Shown: positions 45,219-57,974 of the stretch, piece by piece
Numbering within the stretch: the stretch's first letter is position 1
How the letters are laid out: each line of letters begins with the position of its first letter
From: JAGDVO01 sp964590075 [NCBI: uncultured Aquificales bacterium]
GTDB lineage: Bacteria > Thermosulfidibacterota > Thermosulfidibacteria > Thermosulfidibacterales
Assembly (NCBI GenBank): GCA_964590075.1
Contig: CAZPXS010000001.1
Coordinates: forward strand, 62,001-126,000
Length of the DNA: 64,000 nt
Reading direction: 5' to 3'
Translations under genes and position numbers: made by a program
Notes under the pieces: generated by a model
Seen by the model: only the letters and a program-made list of their open reading frames with translations
Told to the model about the DNA's origin: nothing
Databases searched by the model: none

Positions 45219-45508
45219 TAACAAGGGAGGTTTATCTTAAAAAGTGTGGCAAGATCGGTGCTATTATAGGATTCGTATTGTACCTCATCTTTGGTTTCAT
45301 GCCGGGTATAACCTATGGTAAGTATGGAGCTCATGAGCTTATGCACTTTATATTCGGTGAAGATGCACCTACCCTTATAAAGCTTGCCTATACCATAGGT
45401 GGGATATATTTCGGTGTGGTTGCTATGCTTATGTTTTACATAGTCTTTTTCTCTCTAATCGCCGTTCTTATTGGCTATCCCTGGGGTAAGATAAGAGGAA
45501 TATACTGA
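45215..45508 (+). CDS. small membrane protein of the cytochrome cluster
   Basis: A 97-residue protein with two hydrophobic segments (about 13-33 and 58-88) separated by a polar loop containing YGAHELMHFIFGED. The start overlaps the cytochrome b stop (ATGA), so it is probably a subunit or assembly factor of that complex. No family recognised. Confidence 0.75.
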   Translation: MITREVYLKKCGKIGAIIGFVLYLIFGFMPGITYGKYGAHELMHFIFGEDAPTLIKLAYTIGGIYFGVVAMLMFYIVFFSLIAVLIGYPWGKIRGIY

Positions 45509-45512
45509 TATC

Positions 45513-45538
45513 TCGGAAGGGGTTTAACCCCCTTCCGA
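45513..45538. terminator. hairpin between convergent cytochrome cluster and era
   Basis: A 10-bp perfect stem (45513-45522 with 45529-45538) and a 6-nt loop that contains the era stop codon. There is no clear U-run on either side, so termination is not certain. Confidence 0.45.
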
Positions 45539-46450
45539 CATTCTATAGCCAAGTTCCGAAAGGGCTCCTCTTTTCGTTCTCCACTTTTCCTTAACCTTAA
45601 CCCATAATTCCAGGTAACATTTCTTCCCAAAATATGCTTCCAACTCCTCTCTTGTATAACTTCCTATCTTTTTTAGCATCCTTCCCTCTTTCCCTATGAT
45701 TATTGCCTTTTGCGAGTCCTTTTCTACAAATATGGTGGCTCTTATAACTACAACATTTTCCTTATGTTCCACACTTTCCACCATAACACTCGTGGAATAG
45801 GGGATTTCCTGCCTTGTGAGGTTGAAGATCTTTTCCCTTATTATCTCGGAAATGTAAAAGTACTCTGGCATATCCGTTATCATATCTTCGGGATAAAAAG
45901 GGTAGCCTTCCGGTAGATACTTTAATATGAGATCTATCAGTTCCTCTATTCCTTCATGAGTTACCGCACTGGTTCTGACAGTCTCCTTTATGGAGATTTG
46001 GCTTTTTATTGCCTTTTCTATAAAATCCACATCCTCCCTGTTACTTACAAGATCTATCTTGTTGAGGGCAAGTATAATCGGTTTTGTATCTTCAACTTCC
46101 TTTAAAATTTCCATAGCCAAATCGTCTTCATTTGTGAGTCCTTCCTTCACATCCACCACAAAGACAGCAACATCGGAATCTTTTAGGGCTCTCTTTGCCA
46201 CCTTGATCATGTACTCGTTGAGTAGATGTAGTGGCCTATGTATTCCGGGTGTGTCGAGAAAAACTATCTGTCCATTCTCAAGGTGTTTAACTCCTACTAT
46301 TCTGTTTCTCGTAGTTTGAGGTTTGTCTGAAACTATCGCAAGCTTTGTACCCAGTATGGAGTTTAGTAGGCTTGATTTACCAACATTTGGTTTACCGAAT
46401 AGTATACAGTACCCCGATTTGAAAATTTTCCCCTTAGAGTTTTCTTCCAT
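45524..46450 (-). CDS. era: GTPase Era
   Basis: A 308-residue ribosome-assembly GTPase. G1 is [10 protein letters not shown]2 near [10 protein letters not shown]3 DTPGIH, and G4 NKID. The C-terminal KH domain (about 230-300, [18 protein letters not shown]) binds the 3' end of 16S rRNA. I use ATG 46450 with GGAGG 9 nt upstream rather than a TTG at 46456. It is divergent from the PII gene, with only about 35 nt between start codons. Confidence 0.95.
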   Translation of the reverse strand: MEENSKGKIFKSGYCILFGKPNVGKSSLLNSILGTKLAIVSDKPQTTRNRIVGVKHLENGQIVFLDTPGIHRPLHLLNEYMIKVAKRALKDSDVAVFVVDVKEGLTNEDDLAMEILKEVEDTKPIILALNKIDLVSNREDVDFIEKAIKSQISIKETVRTSAVTHEGIEELIDLILKYLPEGYPFYPEDMITDMPEYFYISEIIREKIFNLTRQEIPYSTSVMVESVEHKENVVVIRATIFVEKDSQKAIIIGKEGRMLKKIGSYTREELEAYFGKKCYLELWVKVKEKWRTKRGALSELGYRMSEGG

Positions 46451-46485
46451 TGCCAAAAACCTCCTATTTTGATAAGAACTTTTCT

Positions 46486-46827
46486 ATGAAAAAAATAGAA
46501 GCTATCATTAGAACTTTCAAGCTCGATGATGTAAAGGATGCTCTTGGCAGGTTTGGAATCGTTGGTATGACGGTTACCGAGGTAAGAGGAGTGGGGAGAC
46601 AATGGGGTAAGATAGAGGGAGTAGCCGGTATATTTTCCTCGGGTAATCTTATGAACAAAGTGAAGATTGAAGTTGTGGTTCCCGATTCCATGCTTGAAAT
46701 TACGATTAACGCTATAATCGATTCTGCGAGAACCGGTAAACCGGGTGATGGAAAGATATTTGTAATCAACGTGGAAGAGGCTGTTAGGATTAGAACTGGG
46801 GAGGTGGGAGAAGAGGCATGTCTCTGA
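46486..46827 (+). CDS. PII-family nitrogen regulatory protein, variant T-loop
   Basis: A 113-residue GlnB/GlnK-type trimeric signal protein. The N-terminus [16 protein letters not shown] and the C-terminal [20 protein letters not shown] are classical. The T-loop reads [21 protein letters not shown]39 is kept, but the positions of Tyr46 and Tyr51 are V and S, so the usual uridylylation site is gone. No amtB or glnA is adjacent. The ATG at 46486 has a poor SD; an upstream in-frame ATG would overlap era. Confidence 0.88.
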   Translation: MKKIEAIIRTFKLDDVKDALGRFGIVGMTVTEVRGVGRQWGKIEGVAGIFSSGNLMNKVKIEVVVPDSMLEITINAIIDSARTGKPGDGKIFVINVEEAVRIRTGEVGEEACL

Positions 46828-47279
46828 GGATTGCGATCGCTTCGGATCATGCTGGTTGGAAATTGAAGGAGGCTATAAAGGAGTATCTTGTTACAAAGGG
46901 TTTCTTCGTGGTTGACTTCGGGGTAAATAGCGAGGATTCGGTTGACTATCCCGATTATGCTGAAAAAGTCTCCTTAGCCATAATAAACGGTGAGGTTGAT
47001 AGAGGCATACTTATATGTGGGACCGGTATAGGGATGGCTATCACGTCAAATAAGTTTCCGGGTATAAGAGCGTCTCTATGCTACGATGAGTACACGGCCA
47101 AGATGGCGAGACTCCATAACGATGCTAATGTGTTAGCTCTCGGTGGGAGAGTATTGGATAGGGATAGGGCTATCAGAATAGTTGATGTATGGCTTAACAC
47201 CGAGTTTGAAGGTGGTAGGCACGAAAGGAGATTGGCCAAGATAAAGTATATCGAGGATAGATTAAGGAAGACAGAATAG
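46818..47279 (+). CDS. rpiB: ribose-5-phosphate isomerase B
   Basis: A 153-residue sugar isomerase (LacAB_rpiB family) of the pentose phosphate pathway. Motifs: [21 protein letters not shown], and the [19 protein letters not shown] block with the catalytic Cys; [15 protein letters not shown] follows. SD GGAGAAGAGG; overlaps the PII gene by 10 nt. Confidence 0.95.
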   Translation: MSLRIAIASDHAGWKLKEAIKEYLVTKGFFVVDFGVNSEDSVDYPDYAEKVSLAIINGEVDRGILICGTGIGMAITSNKFPGIRASLCYDEYTAKMARLHNDANVLALGGRVLDRDRAIRIVDVWLNTEFEGGRHERRLAKIKYIEDRLRKTE

Positions 47280-47291
47280 AGGGAGGGGTTA

Positions 47292-48557
47292 ATGGTTTTA
47301 CATGAGGTGGATAGGGAAATAGCGGTTGCTATGCTTAAGGAGCTTGAGAGGCAGTTTTACAAACTCGAGATGATCGCGAGTGAAAATTTCACAAGTATGG
47401 CTGTTCTTGAGGCTACCGGTTCTGTAATGACCAATAAGTATGCAGAAGGTTATCCGGGTAGGCGCTACTACGGAGGTTGTGAGTTTGTTGATATAGCGGA
47501 GAGTTTGGCCATCGAAAGGGCCAAAAAGTTGTTCGGCGCTGAACATGTTAATGTTCAACCCCACTCAGGTACTCAGGCTAACATGGCGGTTTATATGGCT
47601 GTTTTACAGCCTGGAGATACGATCCTTGCTATGGATCTGGCCCATGGAGGTCATCTCTCCCATGGTGCAAAGGTGAATTTTTCGGGGAAACTGTACAATG
47701 TTGTCTTTTACGGGGTTAGAAGGGATACGGAGACCATAGATTACGATATGGTAAAAAAGCTTGCCCTGGAGTATAAGCCCAAACTCATAGTTGTTGGTGC
47801 CAGTGCGTATCCGAGAGAGATAGATTTTGAAAGGTTTAGGAAGATAGCGGATGAGGTGGGTGCTTACGTTATGGCCGATATAGCCCATATAGCTGGACTT
47901 GTTGTTGCGGGTGTTCATCCAAGTCCGATCCCCTACTGTGAGTTTGTAACTACCACGACCCACAAAACTCTAAGAGGCCCACGTGGTGGTATGATTATGA
48001 CGAGAAGTGAATTCGCCCAGCTGATTGATAAAACTGTATTTCCAGGTATTCAGGGTGGCCCCCTGATGCATATTATAGCGGCAAAGGCCGTGGCTTTTAA
48101 GGAAGCTATGACTGAGGAGTTTAAGGAATATTCGAGACAAATCGTGAAGAATGCTAAAACCTTGGCCGATAGATTGCAGAAACATGGTTTTAGAATAGTT
48201 TCAGGTGGTACCGATAACCATCTGATACTGGTTGACCTAAGACCTATAGGGATAACTGGTAATGTAGCGGAGAAAGCCCTTGAGGAGGCAGGTATAACCG
48301 TTAACAAGAACCTCATCCCCTTCGATCCCGAAAAACCAACGGTTACAAGTGGTATAAGGATAGGGACTCCAGCACTTACCACAAGGGGTATGAAGGAAGG
48401 CGAGATGGAGTATATAGCTGATCTTATAGCCTATGTGCTTAAGAATATAGATAGGGAGGATGTGAGACTAGAGGTTAGGGGTAAGGTTAGGGAATTGTGC
48501 GAAAGTTTCCCTATATATAAGGAACTTCTCGATGAGTATAGGAGGGTTCTTAGTTAG
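47292..48557 (+). CDS. glyA: serine hydroxymethyltransferase
   Basis: A 421-residue PLP enzyme interconverting serine and glycine with tetrahydrofolate. Motifs: [53 protein letters not shown], and PLP lysine in [14 protein letters not shown]. Good SD GGGAGGGG. Links to the folate genes folP and folE2 by pathway. Confidence 0.97.
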   Translation: MVLHEVDREIAVAMLKELERQFYKLEMIASENFTSMAVLEATGSVMTNKYAEGYPGRRYYGGCEFVDIAESLAIERAKKLFGAEHVNVQPHSGTQANMAVYMAVLQPGDTILAMDLAHGGHLSHGAKVNFSGKLYNVVFYGVRRDTETIDYDMVKKLALEYKPKLIVVGASAYPREIDFERFRKIADEVGAYVMADIAHIAGLVVAGVHPSPIPYCEFVTTTTHKTLRGPRGGMIMTRSEFAQLIDKTVFPGIQGGPLMHIIAAKAVAFKEAMTEEFKEYSRQIVKNAKTLADRLQKHGFRIVSGGTDNHLILVDLRPIGITGNVAEKALEEAGITVNKNLIPFDPEKPTVTSGIRIGTPALTTRGMKEGEMEYIADLIAYVLKNIDREDVRLEVRGKVRELCESFPIYKELLDEYRRVLS

Positions 48558-48577
48558 TAATAGCCTTAGGTAGGATT

Positions 48578-49027
48578 ATGGATAATAGACCGAGCTGGGA
48601 TGAGTATTTTATTGAGATTGCTAAACTAGTTGCCACAAGATCCACATGTCTAAGAAGAAGGGTAGGGGCGGTACTTGTTAAGGATAAGAGGATACTTGCT
48701 ACTGGTTACAACGGTCCTCCGAGTGGCTTAAGACATTGTATAGAGATAGGTTGTTTAAGAGAGAAATTGGGTATACCCTCTGGGGAAAGACATGAGTTAT
48801 GTAGAGGGCTACATGCGGAACAGAACGCTATAATTCAGGCGGCGATTCACGGTGTCTCGGTACATGGATCGGTTCTTTACTGTACCACCTTCCCCTGTGT
48901 GATATGTACAAAGATGCTTATAAATGCAGGGGTAAAGAAAATCTATTATCTTGAGGGTTATCCCGATGATCTTTCCCTTGAGATGTTAAGGGAAGCTGGC
49001 ATTGAAATAGCGAGGTTTGAAGGGTGA
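48578..49027 (+). CDS. dCMP deaminase (ComEB-like)
   Basis: A 149-residue zinc deaminase. Motifs: [21 protein letters not shown], the proton shuttle and first zinc ligand in LHAEQNAI, and [10 protein letters not shown] with two zinc cysteines. Further N-terminal Cys/His residues (RHC...C) match the second zinc site of the dCMP deaminase subgroup. It supplies dUMP. It overlaps nrdR by 4 nt. Confidence 0.92.
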   Translation: MDNRPSWDEYFIEIAKLVATRSTCLRRRVGAVLVKDKRILATGYNGPPSGLRHCIEIGCLREKLGIPSGERHELCRGLHAEQNAIIQAAIHGVSVHGSVLYCTTFPCVICTKMLINAGVKKIYYLEGYPDDLSLEMLREAGIEIARFEG

Positions 49028-49488
49028 GGTGCCCCTTCTGTAGAGAGATGGAGACTAAGGTTATTGAAACGAGGATAGTAGAGGATGGCTATGCGATAAG
49101 GAGGCGTAGGGAGTGTCCCAGTTGTGCGAGAAGGTTTACAACCTTTGAGAGGATAGACGAAATATATCCCTATATCGTTAAGAGGGATGGGAGAAGGGAA
49201 CCCTATAGTAGAGAGAAGATAATGAGTGGCCTTAAGAAGGCTTTTCATAAGAGACCGGTGAGTGCCGAGGTTATAGAGAGGATAGCCGATGAGGTGGAAA
49301 AATATGTCATAGGTCTCGGTGAGAAGGAGGTTCCCTCTAAAATCATTGGAGAAAAGGTTATGGAACTTATAAAGGGTGTGGATGAAGTCGCCTATGTTAG
49401 GTTTGCCTCCGTATACAGAGAATTTAGAGACGTCGATGATTTCATTAAGGAGCTTGAAGATTTAAGAAGGGAAAAGGGTGGTAGGTAG
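49024..49488 (+). CDS. nrdR: transcriptional repressor NrdR
   Basis: A 154-residue repressor of ribonucleotide reductase genes. The zinc ribbon has CPFC and CPSC, followed by [11 protein letters not shown] and an ATP-cone domain ([19 protein letters not shown]). The start is a GTG that overlaps the preceding stop (GTGA). No ribonucleotide reductase gene is in the window. Confidence 0.95.
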   Translation: MRCPFCREMETKVIETRIVEDGYAIRRRRECPSCARRFTTFERIDEIYPYIVKRDGRREPYSREKIMSGLKKAFHKRPVSAEVIERIADEVEKYVIGLGEKEVPSKIIGEKVMELIKGVDEVAYVRFASVYREFRDVDDFIKELEDLRREKGGR

Positions 49489-49489
49489 G

Positions 49490-50746
49490 ATGTATATAGA
49501 CAGTGAATATCTTCCGGTTCGGTTTTTGTTATTTATTCTACTTTTAGCCCTTTCTTTTTTGTTTTCCGGGTCTGAGGCGGCTTTCTTCTCCCTTAGGGAG
49601 GAGGAGATAAGAGACAAAAACTTCTATCCCTTTACTCTTGTAAGAAGGATAGTATCCGATAGAGAAGCTCTTCTTACCACCCTTTTACTGGGTAACGAGA
49701 TTGTAAATGTTGCCTCAAGTAGTATCGTAGCGAACCTATTCATGGATCTATTCGGAGATAGGTATGTGGGTTTTTCTTCCTTTATCTCCTTCTTTGCTAT
49801 ACTTAACTTTGGTGAATTTCTACCTAAGGTTGTGGCTGTAAAGTATAACCACCTTTGGGTTACAACTAGCGCTCCTATAATCGTCCTTCTTATGTATATC
49901 ACCTACCCCTTTAGATTGGTTCTATATTTGGTTGGTAGAGTAGCCTCGAGTTTGATCAGCGAAGAGGATGAGAGTATAGAACTTGTGGTGGAACATGCTA
50001 CAAAAAGCGGTGTTTTGGACATGGATGAGGGATCGATGATAAGGGAAGCCATAGCCTTTACCGAACTTACCGCAAAGGATGTTATGACACCTGAACCTTA
50101 CATGTTTATGATAGATGTAAACTGGTCGAAAGAGGAAATTAGGGGAAAGGTAAAGACCTGTTATTACTCTAAGATACCTGTGTATGAGAACTCTAGGGAT
50201 AACGTTGTTGGGTACGTAAAGATAACCGATCTTGTTGCCAGGCTCTTCGACGATAATGGTTTCAACCTCAGAGAGATCATAAGACCTGTACATTTTGTTC
50301 CCGAAAGTAGATCCATAGTTGACGTTATAGAGGACTTTAGGAGATACAGACTTGAACTCGTTATAGTTGTGGATGAGTATGGTAGTGTTGTCGGTTTGAT
50401 AACTATAGATGACGTGATAGAAGAGATAGTTGGCGATATAGTTAATGAACATGAGGAGAGAAAGGAGTACATCGAGGTTGTTGGAGAGAATCGCTTTATA
50501 GTTGGTGGTTTGACAAAGATAGAGGATTTCATCCGTTATATCGATTTGCCCATAGATGTTGAACAACTTGAGGTTGATACTGTTGGAGGACTTGTCTTTC
50601 ATCTCCACGGCAGAATCCCTATGGAGGGTACAACAGTTAGGTTGGGTAACGTTATCTTTAAGGTCATAAAGATGGAAGGTAAAAGGGTAAAGGAGGTTCT
50701 CGTAGAGGTAAAGGAGGATGATGAGGTTTCTGGGGACGAAGGATAA
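49490..50746 (+). CDS. CNNM/CorC-family membrane protein with CBS pair
   Basis: A 418-residue protein. The N-terminal DUF21 domain has about four hydrophobic segments, starting LLFILLLALSFLFSGSEAAFFS. Two CBS domains (about 190-310, with VMTPEPYM and VVDEYGSVVGLITIDDVIEEIVG) follow, then a CorC_HlyC domain. Relatives act in Mg2+/Co2+ efflux or Na+/Mg2+ exchange. ATG 49490 comes 1 nt after the nrdR stop, with GGTAGGTAGG as SD. Confidence 0.88.
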   Translation: MYIDSEYLPVRFLLFILLLALSFLFSGSEAAFFSLREEEIRDKNFYPFTLVRRIVSDREALLTTLLLGNEIVNVASSSIVANLFMDLFGDRYVGFSSFISFFAILNFGEFLPKVVAVKYNHLWVTTSAPIIVLLMYITYPFRLVLYLVGRVASSLISEEDESIELVVEHATKSGVLDMDEGSMIREAIAFTELTAKDVMTPEPYMFMIDVNWSKEEIRGKVKTCYYSKIPVYENSRDNVVGYVKITDLVARLFDDNGFNLREIIRPVHFVPESRSIVDVIEDFRRYRLELVIVVDEYGSVVGLITIDDVIEEIVGDIVNEHEERKEYIEVVGENRFIVGGLTKIEDFIRYIDLPIDVEQLEVDTVGGLVFHLHGRIPMEGTTVRLGNVIFKVIKMEGKRVKEVLVEVKEDDEVSGDEG

Positions 50747-51551
50747 AGGTACTATCAAACTCGTTGGTATTCCTCTCGATTTAACCGTTAGCTATAGACC
50801 TGGTACAAGATTCGCATACGGGGAGATAGTAAAGGCTTCTATCGCTATAGAGACCTTTAGTCCCTATCAGTTTGTGGATCTAGAGGATTTCGATATAGAG
50901 GATGTTGGTGAGATTGAACTACCCCTTGGTAATCTTGGGAAGTCCCTCTCTATCATAGAGGAGTTCATTAGGAGTATCTCCCAATATCCATTTCTAATAA
51001 TAGGGGGAGAGCACCTTCTGACCTATCCTGTTATAAAGAGTCTTAAGGAGAGATGGAAGGATCTCGTTATCCTTCACCTTGATGCCCATATGGACATGAG
51101 GGATGATTATCTGGGTGAAAAATTATCCCATGCAACTACTATGAGAAGAGTTGTTGAGCTTGGGGTTCCTATTTTCTCCGTGGGTGTGAGGTCATTCATA
51201 AGGGAGGAGTACGATTTTGCTAAAAATAGTGATATGGTTAAATTTAGCCCCTTTAGGATAGACTTTGATCTCTTGAGAGATCTATCGGGTAAAGATTTAT
51301 ACATATCCTTTGATGCGGATGTTATAGATCCCTCCTTCCTACCAGGGGTTGGTACACCAGAGCCAAACGGTATCGGTATAAAGGATGTGATAGATCTGAT
51401 AGGTTATATATCCGAGCTCGATGTCAGGATAGTTGGTATCGATCTTGTCGAGGTTAATCCACTTATCGATCCTACCGGGAACACTGCCGTTACCGCTTCC
51501 TTTTTGGTTAGGGAGCTACTTTTACTTTTAGCTAGAAAAATGTATAAATAG
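50718..51551 (+). CDS. arginase/agmatinase family ureohydrolase
   Basis: A 277-residue binuclear manganese hydrolase. Metal-binding motifs: GGEHLLTYP, LHLDAHMDMRDDY, and SFDADVIDPSFLPGVGTPEP. The SHATTMRRV segment is typical of agmatinase-type enzymes, favouring agmatine over arginine; formiminoglutamase is less likely. AAAGGAGG lies directly before two ATGs (50718 and 50721). It overlaps the CNNM gene by 29 nt. No polyamine genes are adjacent. Confidence 0.85.
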   Translation: MMRFLGTKDKGTIKLVGIPLDLTVSYRPGTRFAYGEIVKASIAIETFSPYQFVDLEDFDIEDVGEIELPLGNLGKSLSIIEEFIRSISQYPFLIIGGEHLLTYPVIKSLKERWKDLVILHLDAHMDMRDDYLGEKLSHATTMRRVVELGVPIFSVGVRSFIREEYDFAKNSDMVKFSPFRIDFDLLRDLSGKDLYISFDADVIDPSFLPGVGTPEPNGIGIKDVIDLIGYISELDVRIVGIDLVEVNPLIDPTGNTAVTASFLVRELLLLLARKMYK

Positions 51552-51580
51552 AAGCTGAGACTTAAATAGGAGGTATATTC

Positions 51581-51826
51581 ATGTTCGGGAAGGAGATTGA
51601 TAAAAGCGAGTGGGTCTGGGGTTACGAGAGGCTTGGTGAATTTACACTTACCAAGATCATTCTTGCTATAATCTTTCTTGTAATAGCGTTAACCGTTTTA
51701 CACTTCGCCTTTAATACCTGGTGGGATATAAGTGCTATAGAGGCTGGTAAGAGCATCGCCAACGAGCAGTCGGGTAAAGTAACCGAAGGCTACGATATCA
51801 ATCGTACCTTACCCTCGGGTCAATAA
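51581..51826 (+). CDS. small single-span membrane protein
   Basis: An 81-residue protein. Residues about 1-22 are polar, with [12 protein letters not shown]; a hydrophobic helix (about 25-45) is followed by a polar tail with [20 protein letters not shown] gives good support for expression. Not recognised. Its last 29 nt overlap the convergent permease gene. Confidence 0.7.
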   Translation: MFGKEIDKSEWVWGYERLGEFTLTKIILAIIFLVIALTVLHFAFNTWWDISAIEAGKSIANEQSGKVTEGYDINRTLPSGQ

Positions 51827-52769
51827 GGGCGTAGGCTATATCTGCCAGTATATTGCCAAGTAGGGTTAGGATAGCTCCGAGGGTAAGTATACCCATAATT
51901 GTGGGATAGTCTCTTGCCATTGCGGACTCATAAAATAGAAGACCCATGCCCGGTATTGCGAATATGCTTTCAACTATTACCGATCCACCTATCAGTCCGG
52001 GTAGGGAGAGTCCAAGTAGTGTAACTATTGGCATTAGGGCATTTCTAAGGGCATGTTTTCTGAGTATATAACTTTTATCCAGTCCCTTAGCTACGGCTGT
52101 TATTATGTAATCTTCCTGTAGAACCTCTATCATCTTCTGTCTCATATATCTGGAGAATATGGCTATACCCCCTGTTGATAGAACTATAACTGGCATTACG
52201 AGGTGTTTAATTCTATCTATCGCTATTTCAATGAAGCTACCACCCTCCCTACCTAGAGTTTCGATCCCGGATATCGGTAGTATCTTTAGTTTGATGGAAA
52301 AGAGACTTATAAGGAGTAGGGCTAAAAAGTAACTAGGGGTGGAATAAAGTATAAAGACCAGTATTGTTATCAGTTTATCCATGGTGCTATCCTTCTTCAC
52401 CGCCGACACTATCCCAAGAGGTATGGATATCAGAAGTACTATGGATAGTGAAATGAGGTTTATCGTTATCGTAACTGGAAGTCGTTCCTTTATCTTCTGC
52501 CAGACCGGTTTTCCGTCTATGAAGGATTCTCCAAAATCGAGTTTAGCTATTCTCGCTACCCAGTTGATATACTGTTCGTGGATAGGCTTATCGAGGTTGT
52601 AGAGCCTTTCCAGTTTTTTTATACTTTCCGGTTTTACCCTTGGATCAAAGGCACCCTCGTAGAGGGTAGGGCTACCCGGGGCGAGCCTAACCACAAGGAA
52701 GGTTATAAAAGTTATTCCGATAAGTAAGGGTATTGAATTTATAAGTCTCAGTATTATATACCTAAGCAT
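51798..52769 (-). CDS. peptide/nickel-type ABC transporter permease (DppB/OppB)
   Basis: A 323-residue inner-membrane permease with six predicted helices. Family segments: N-terminal [26 protein letters not shown], and the EAA-type loop [29 protein letters not shown]-17-TAGGAT promoter ends 12 nt before the ATG, without an SD. The partner permease DppC is at 61426 on the other strand. No ATPase or binding protein is in the window. Confidence 0.9.
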   Translation of the reverse strand: MLRYIILRLINSIPLLIGITFITFLVVRLAPGSPTLYEGAFDPRVKPESIKKLERLYNLDKPIHEQYINWVARIAKLDFGESFIDGKPVWQKIKERLPVTITINLISLSIVLLISIPLGIVSAVKKDSTMDKLITILVFILYSTPSYFLALLLISLFSIKLKILPISGIETLGREGGSFIEIAIDRIKHLVMPVIVLSTGGIAIFSRYMRQKMIEVLQEDYIITAVAKGLDKSYILRKHALRNALMPIVTLLGLSLPGLIGGSVIVESIFAIPGMGLLFYESAMARDYPTIMGILTLGAILTLLGNILADIAYALIDPRVRYD

Positions 52770-52865
52770 AGTGTATCATAAATCCTAAAGGGAGTATTGC
52801 TAAAAGTCAATATATTTAGTAAATAGAAATCTCCGATCCTTAGAATAGTGAAAGGGGGTAATAGG

Positions 52866-53174
52866 ATGTTTGCCGTTATCGAGACGGGTAGTAAGCAATA
52901 TATGGTTAAAGTTGGAGATAGGATCAGGGTGGAGAAGCTTCCCTATGATGTAGGTAGCAACATAGAGCTCGATAGGGTTTTACTTGTTGGAGGTGAGGGT
53001 GTCAAAGTTGGTAGCCCGGTTGTAGAGGGAGCTAAAGTCATTGCCAAGGTTGTGGCTCATGGGAGAGGTAAAAAGATCATAGGTATGAAGTTCAAAAGGA
53101 GGAAGAACTACCGTAGAAAATGGGGTCATAGGCAGTGGTATACGGAACTTGAAATAGTGGATATAAGAGCATAG
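52866..53174 (+). CDS. rplU: 50S ribosomal protein L21
   Basis: A 102-residue ribosomal protein. The start [20 protein letters not shown] and the C-terminal [16 protein letters not shown] are diagnostic. ATG 52866 has AAAGGGGG upstream. It heads the usual rplU-rpmA-obgE order. Confidence 0.97.
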   Translation: MFAVIETGSKQYMVKVGDRIRVEKLPYDVGSNIELDRVLLVGGEGVKVGSPVVEGAKVIAKVVAHGRGKKIIGMKFKRRKNYRRKWGHRQWYTELEIVDIRA

Positions 53175-53198
53175 CTTTTTAAAATAGGAGGTTGAGAG

Positions 53199-53465
53199 AT
53201 GGCTCATAAAAAGGGAGTAGGTAGTTCCCGTAACGGAAGGGATTCGATATCAAAGAGGCTTGGGGTAAAAAGGTACGATGGTCAGTTTGTAAAGGCCGGC
53301 AACATACTTGTGAGACAGAGAGGGACCAAGTTTTATCCCGGTGATAACGTCGGCATGGGTAAAGACTACACTCTCTTCGCAAAGATCGATGGTTTTGTAA
53401 AGTTTGTAACAAGAAAGGGTAGAAAGTACGTTTGTGTATTTCCAGAGCCCCATATGGTCTCTTAG
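53199..53465 (+). CDS. rpmA: 50S ribosomal protein L27
   Basis: An 88-residue protein starting [16 protein letters not shown]. There is no N-terminal extension needing cleavage as in Firmicutes. [18 protein letters not shown] is conserved. SD GGAGG; follows rplU by 24 nt. Confidence 0.97.
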   Translation: MAHKKGVGSSRNGRDSISKRLGVKRYDGQFVKAGNILVRQRGTKFYPGDNVGMGKDYTLFAKIDGFVKFVTRKGRKYVCVFPEPHMVS

Positions 53466-53480
53466 TTAGGAGGTACTTAG

Positions 53481-55633
<2,153 letters not shown>

Positions 55634-55668
55634 ATAGATTTTTAGAATACAGTTTTGGAGGTAACAAA

Positions 55669-56925
55669 ATGGATGCCAGAAATTACGCTCTATCTTTGGC
55701 AAAATCCGCTAAGATGGCAAGTAGGATCCTTGCCAATTCTTCGACGGATGTAAAAAATAGGGTACTCGAGATTACGGCTAGGAAACTCATAGAGTACACC
55801 CCCAAGATAATAGAGGAGAATCTCAAGGATATGAAGGCGGGGGAGGAGAAGGGTTTAACTAAGGCCATGCTCGATAGACTCCACCTTAATGAGAAGAGAA
55901 TAAAAGCCATGGTTGATAGTGTTAGGGATATTATAGGTCTACCGGATCCCGTTGGTGAAGTGGTTAGGATGTGGAGAAGGCCCAATGGCCTCGTTATAGG
56001 TAAGATGAGAGTACCTCTTGGCGTTGTTGCTATAATATATGAGTCGAGGCCTAACGTTACTATAGATGCGGCCGCTTTATGTATAAAGTCTGGTAATGCT
56101 GTGATCCTAAGGGGTGGTAGTGAGGCTATAAATTCTAACAGGATCCTTGTTAGTATAATAAGGGAGGCTCTATCCGAGGTTGGCTTACCGAAGGATGTGG
56201 TTACCTTTGTTGATACGCCCGATAGGGATGTTGTTCTTGAACTTTTGAAACTCGATGAGCTTATAGATGTAGTTATACCAAGGGGTGGAGAGTCTCTGAT
56301 AAGGTTTGTGGCAGAAAACTCAAGGATACCTGTGGTTTACCATTACAAGGGTGTATGCCATACCTATGTGGATGAGTTTGCCGATATAGATATGGCTGTT
56401 AAGATCTGTTTTAATGCTAAGGTACAAAGACCGGGTGTTTGTAACGCTATGGAGACCATGCTTGTTCATTCAAAGATAGCGGATAGGTTCTTACCGGTTA
56501 TGTGTAAAAAGTTTATGGAAGCCCAGGTTGAGTTGAGAGGTTGTGAGAGAACTAGAGCTATAGTTCCCGAGGTTAAACCTGCAACAGAGGAGGACTGGTA
56601 CGCTGAGTATCTCGATCTCATATTGGCGATAAAGGTCGTTGATTCTATAGATGAGGCTATAGAGCATATAAACCATTATGGATCACATCATTCCGATGCC
56701 ATCGTTACCAACAACTATGACAACGCCATGAGATTCCTTAGAGAAGTCGATTCCGCCGCTGTTTATGTTAATGCTTCGACCAGGTTTACCGACGGCTATG
56801 AGTTTGGACTTGGGGCGGAGATGGGTATTTCAACCCAGAAACTACATGTTAGGGGACCTATGGGTTTAGAGGATCTAACCTGCCTTAAGTATATCATACT
56901 CGGTTGCGGTCAGATAAGGGAATAG
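55669..56925 (+). CDS. proA: gamma-glutamyl phosphate reductase
   Basis: A 418-residue aldehyde-dehydrogenase-fold enzyme for the second step of proline synthesis. Motifs: [40 protein letters not shown], and catalytic Cys in [20 protein letters not shown]. Forms proBA with the gene before it. Confidence 0.97.
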   Translation: MDARNYALSLAKSAKMASRILANSSTDVKNRVLEITARKLIEYTPKIIEENLKDMKAGEEKGLTKAMLDRLHLNEKRIKAMVDSVRDIIGLPDPVGEVVRMWRRPNGLVIGKMRVPLGVVAIIYESRPNVTIDAAALCIKSGNAVILRGGSEAINSNRILVSIIREALSEVGLPKDVVTFVDTPDRDVVLELLKLDELIDVVIPRGGESLIRFVAENSRIPVVYHYKGVCHTYVDEFADIDMAVKICFNAKVQRPGVCNAMETMLVHSKIADRFLPVMCKKFMEAQVELRGCERTRAIVPEVKPATEEDWYAEYLDLILAIKVVDSIDEAIEHINHYGSHHSDAIVTNNYDNAMRFLREVDSAAVYVNASTRFTDGYEFGLGAEMGISTQKLHVRGPMGLEDLTCLKYIILGCGQIRE

Positions 56926-56926
56926 T

Positions 56927-57634
56927 ATGAATAACGGTGTTAAAAGGATAGGTCTTTTCGGGGGTACCTTTAATCCCATCCATGTGGGTCATCTCATAGT
57001 TGCCGAGGATGTCCGTTACAAGATGGAGCTTGATAGGATCCTCTTTATCCCATCAAATCAGCCTCCCCATAAATCTGTGAAAGATCTTGCTTCACCATCC
57101 GATAGGTTGAATATGGTTAGACTCGCAATTGAGGGTAACGCTTACTTTGAATGCCTTGATATAGAGATAAGAAGAGGTGGTAGATCCTATACCATAGATA
57201 CACTGAGGGAGATAAAGGGTATACTTGATGGCAACTATTTTTTTATAATAGGAAGTGAAGCCTTTCTTTCTTTTCATACCTGGAAGGATCCTGTGGATGT
57301 TCTTAAGGAGGTTGACTTTATAGTTATGTCAAGACCTCAGGGTGCGGTATCCTCTCAGGATCTTGAGGGCTATCTCATCGATCTTGAGGAAGTTTTTCCT
57401 GATTATAGTTATCTTAACTCTGAGGTAGTTGGGGCAAAGGGCGATGTTGTTAGGTTTACCGTGGCTTTAGGTGGTGTTGAAAGATCCGTTTATTATGTGA
57501 AGGTGGTGGGGGTGGAGATTTCTTCCACAATGGTTAGGAAGAGGATAAAAAGGGGTGTTCCCTTTAGATATCTCGTGCCCGATAAGGTTTATAATTATAT
57601 AGTTGAGAGGAGGTTATATTTTGATGGAAATTGA
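56927..57634 (+). CDS. nadD: nicotinate-nucleotide adenylyltransferase
   Basis: A 235-residue nucleotidyltransferase of NAD synthesis. Motifs: [25 protein letters not shown], and C-terminal [13 protein letters not shown]. It begins 1 nt after proA and overlaps rsfS by 11 nt; the proBA-nadD-rsfS order is common in bacteria. NAD kinase is also in this window. Confidence 0.95.
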   Translation: MNNGVKRIGLFGGTFNPIHVGHLIVAEDVRYKMELDRILFIPSNQPPHKSVKDLASPSDRLNMVRLAIEGNAYFECLDIEIRRGGRSYTIDTLREIKGILDGNYFFIIGSEAFLSFHTWKDPVDVLKEVDFIVMSRPQGAVSSQDLEGYLIDLEEVFPDYSYLNSEVVGAKGDVVRFTVALGGVERSVYYVKVVGVEISSTMVRKRIKRGVPFRYLVPDKVYNYIVERRLYFDGN

Positions 57635-57974
57635 GGAAAAGTTATCGAAAATAGTGAGAGCTATTGAGGACAAGAAGGGTAGAGATATTACTGTTATCGA
57701 TCTTAGAAAGGTGGGAGCTTTCTGTGACTATTTTGTAATCTGTACTATGGAGATACCTTTACATGGTAGAGCTATAGTTGACGAGATAGATTTTATTCTT
57801 TCCAGGGAAGGTTTCTATCCATCCCAGGTAGAGGGCTATGAGGATTCGGAATGGATTCTTATGGATTACGGTGATATAGTTGTTCATGTTTTTACCGAAT
57901 CTGCGAGGAGACTATACGATCTTGAAGGGCTCTGGTCGGATGCTGAATTTTTGATTACAAAAGAGGGGGAGTAG
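57624..57974 (+). CDS. rsfS: ribosomal silencing factor RsfS
   Basis: A 116-residue Iojap-family protein that binds L14 and blocks subunit joining in starvation. Motifs: [17 protein letters not shown], and [28 protein letters not shown] (conserved C-terminal block). ATG 57624 follows GGAGG by 11 nt. Confidence 0.93.
   Translation: MEIEEKLSKIVRAIEDKKGRDITVIDLRKVGAFCDYFVICTMEIPLHGRAIVDEIDFILSREGFYPSQVEGYEDSEWILMDYGDIVVHVFTESARRLYDLEGLWSDAEFLITKEGE

Noticed and set aside
49922-50758. 278-codon minus-strand frame
   Set aside because: Large, but antisense to the CNNM/CBS gene, rich in Tyr/Asn/Leu without domains, and without an SD.
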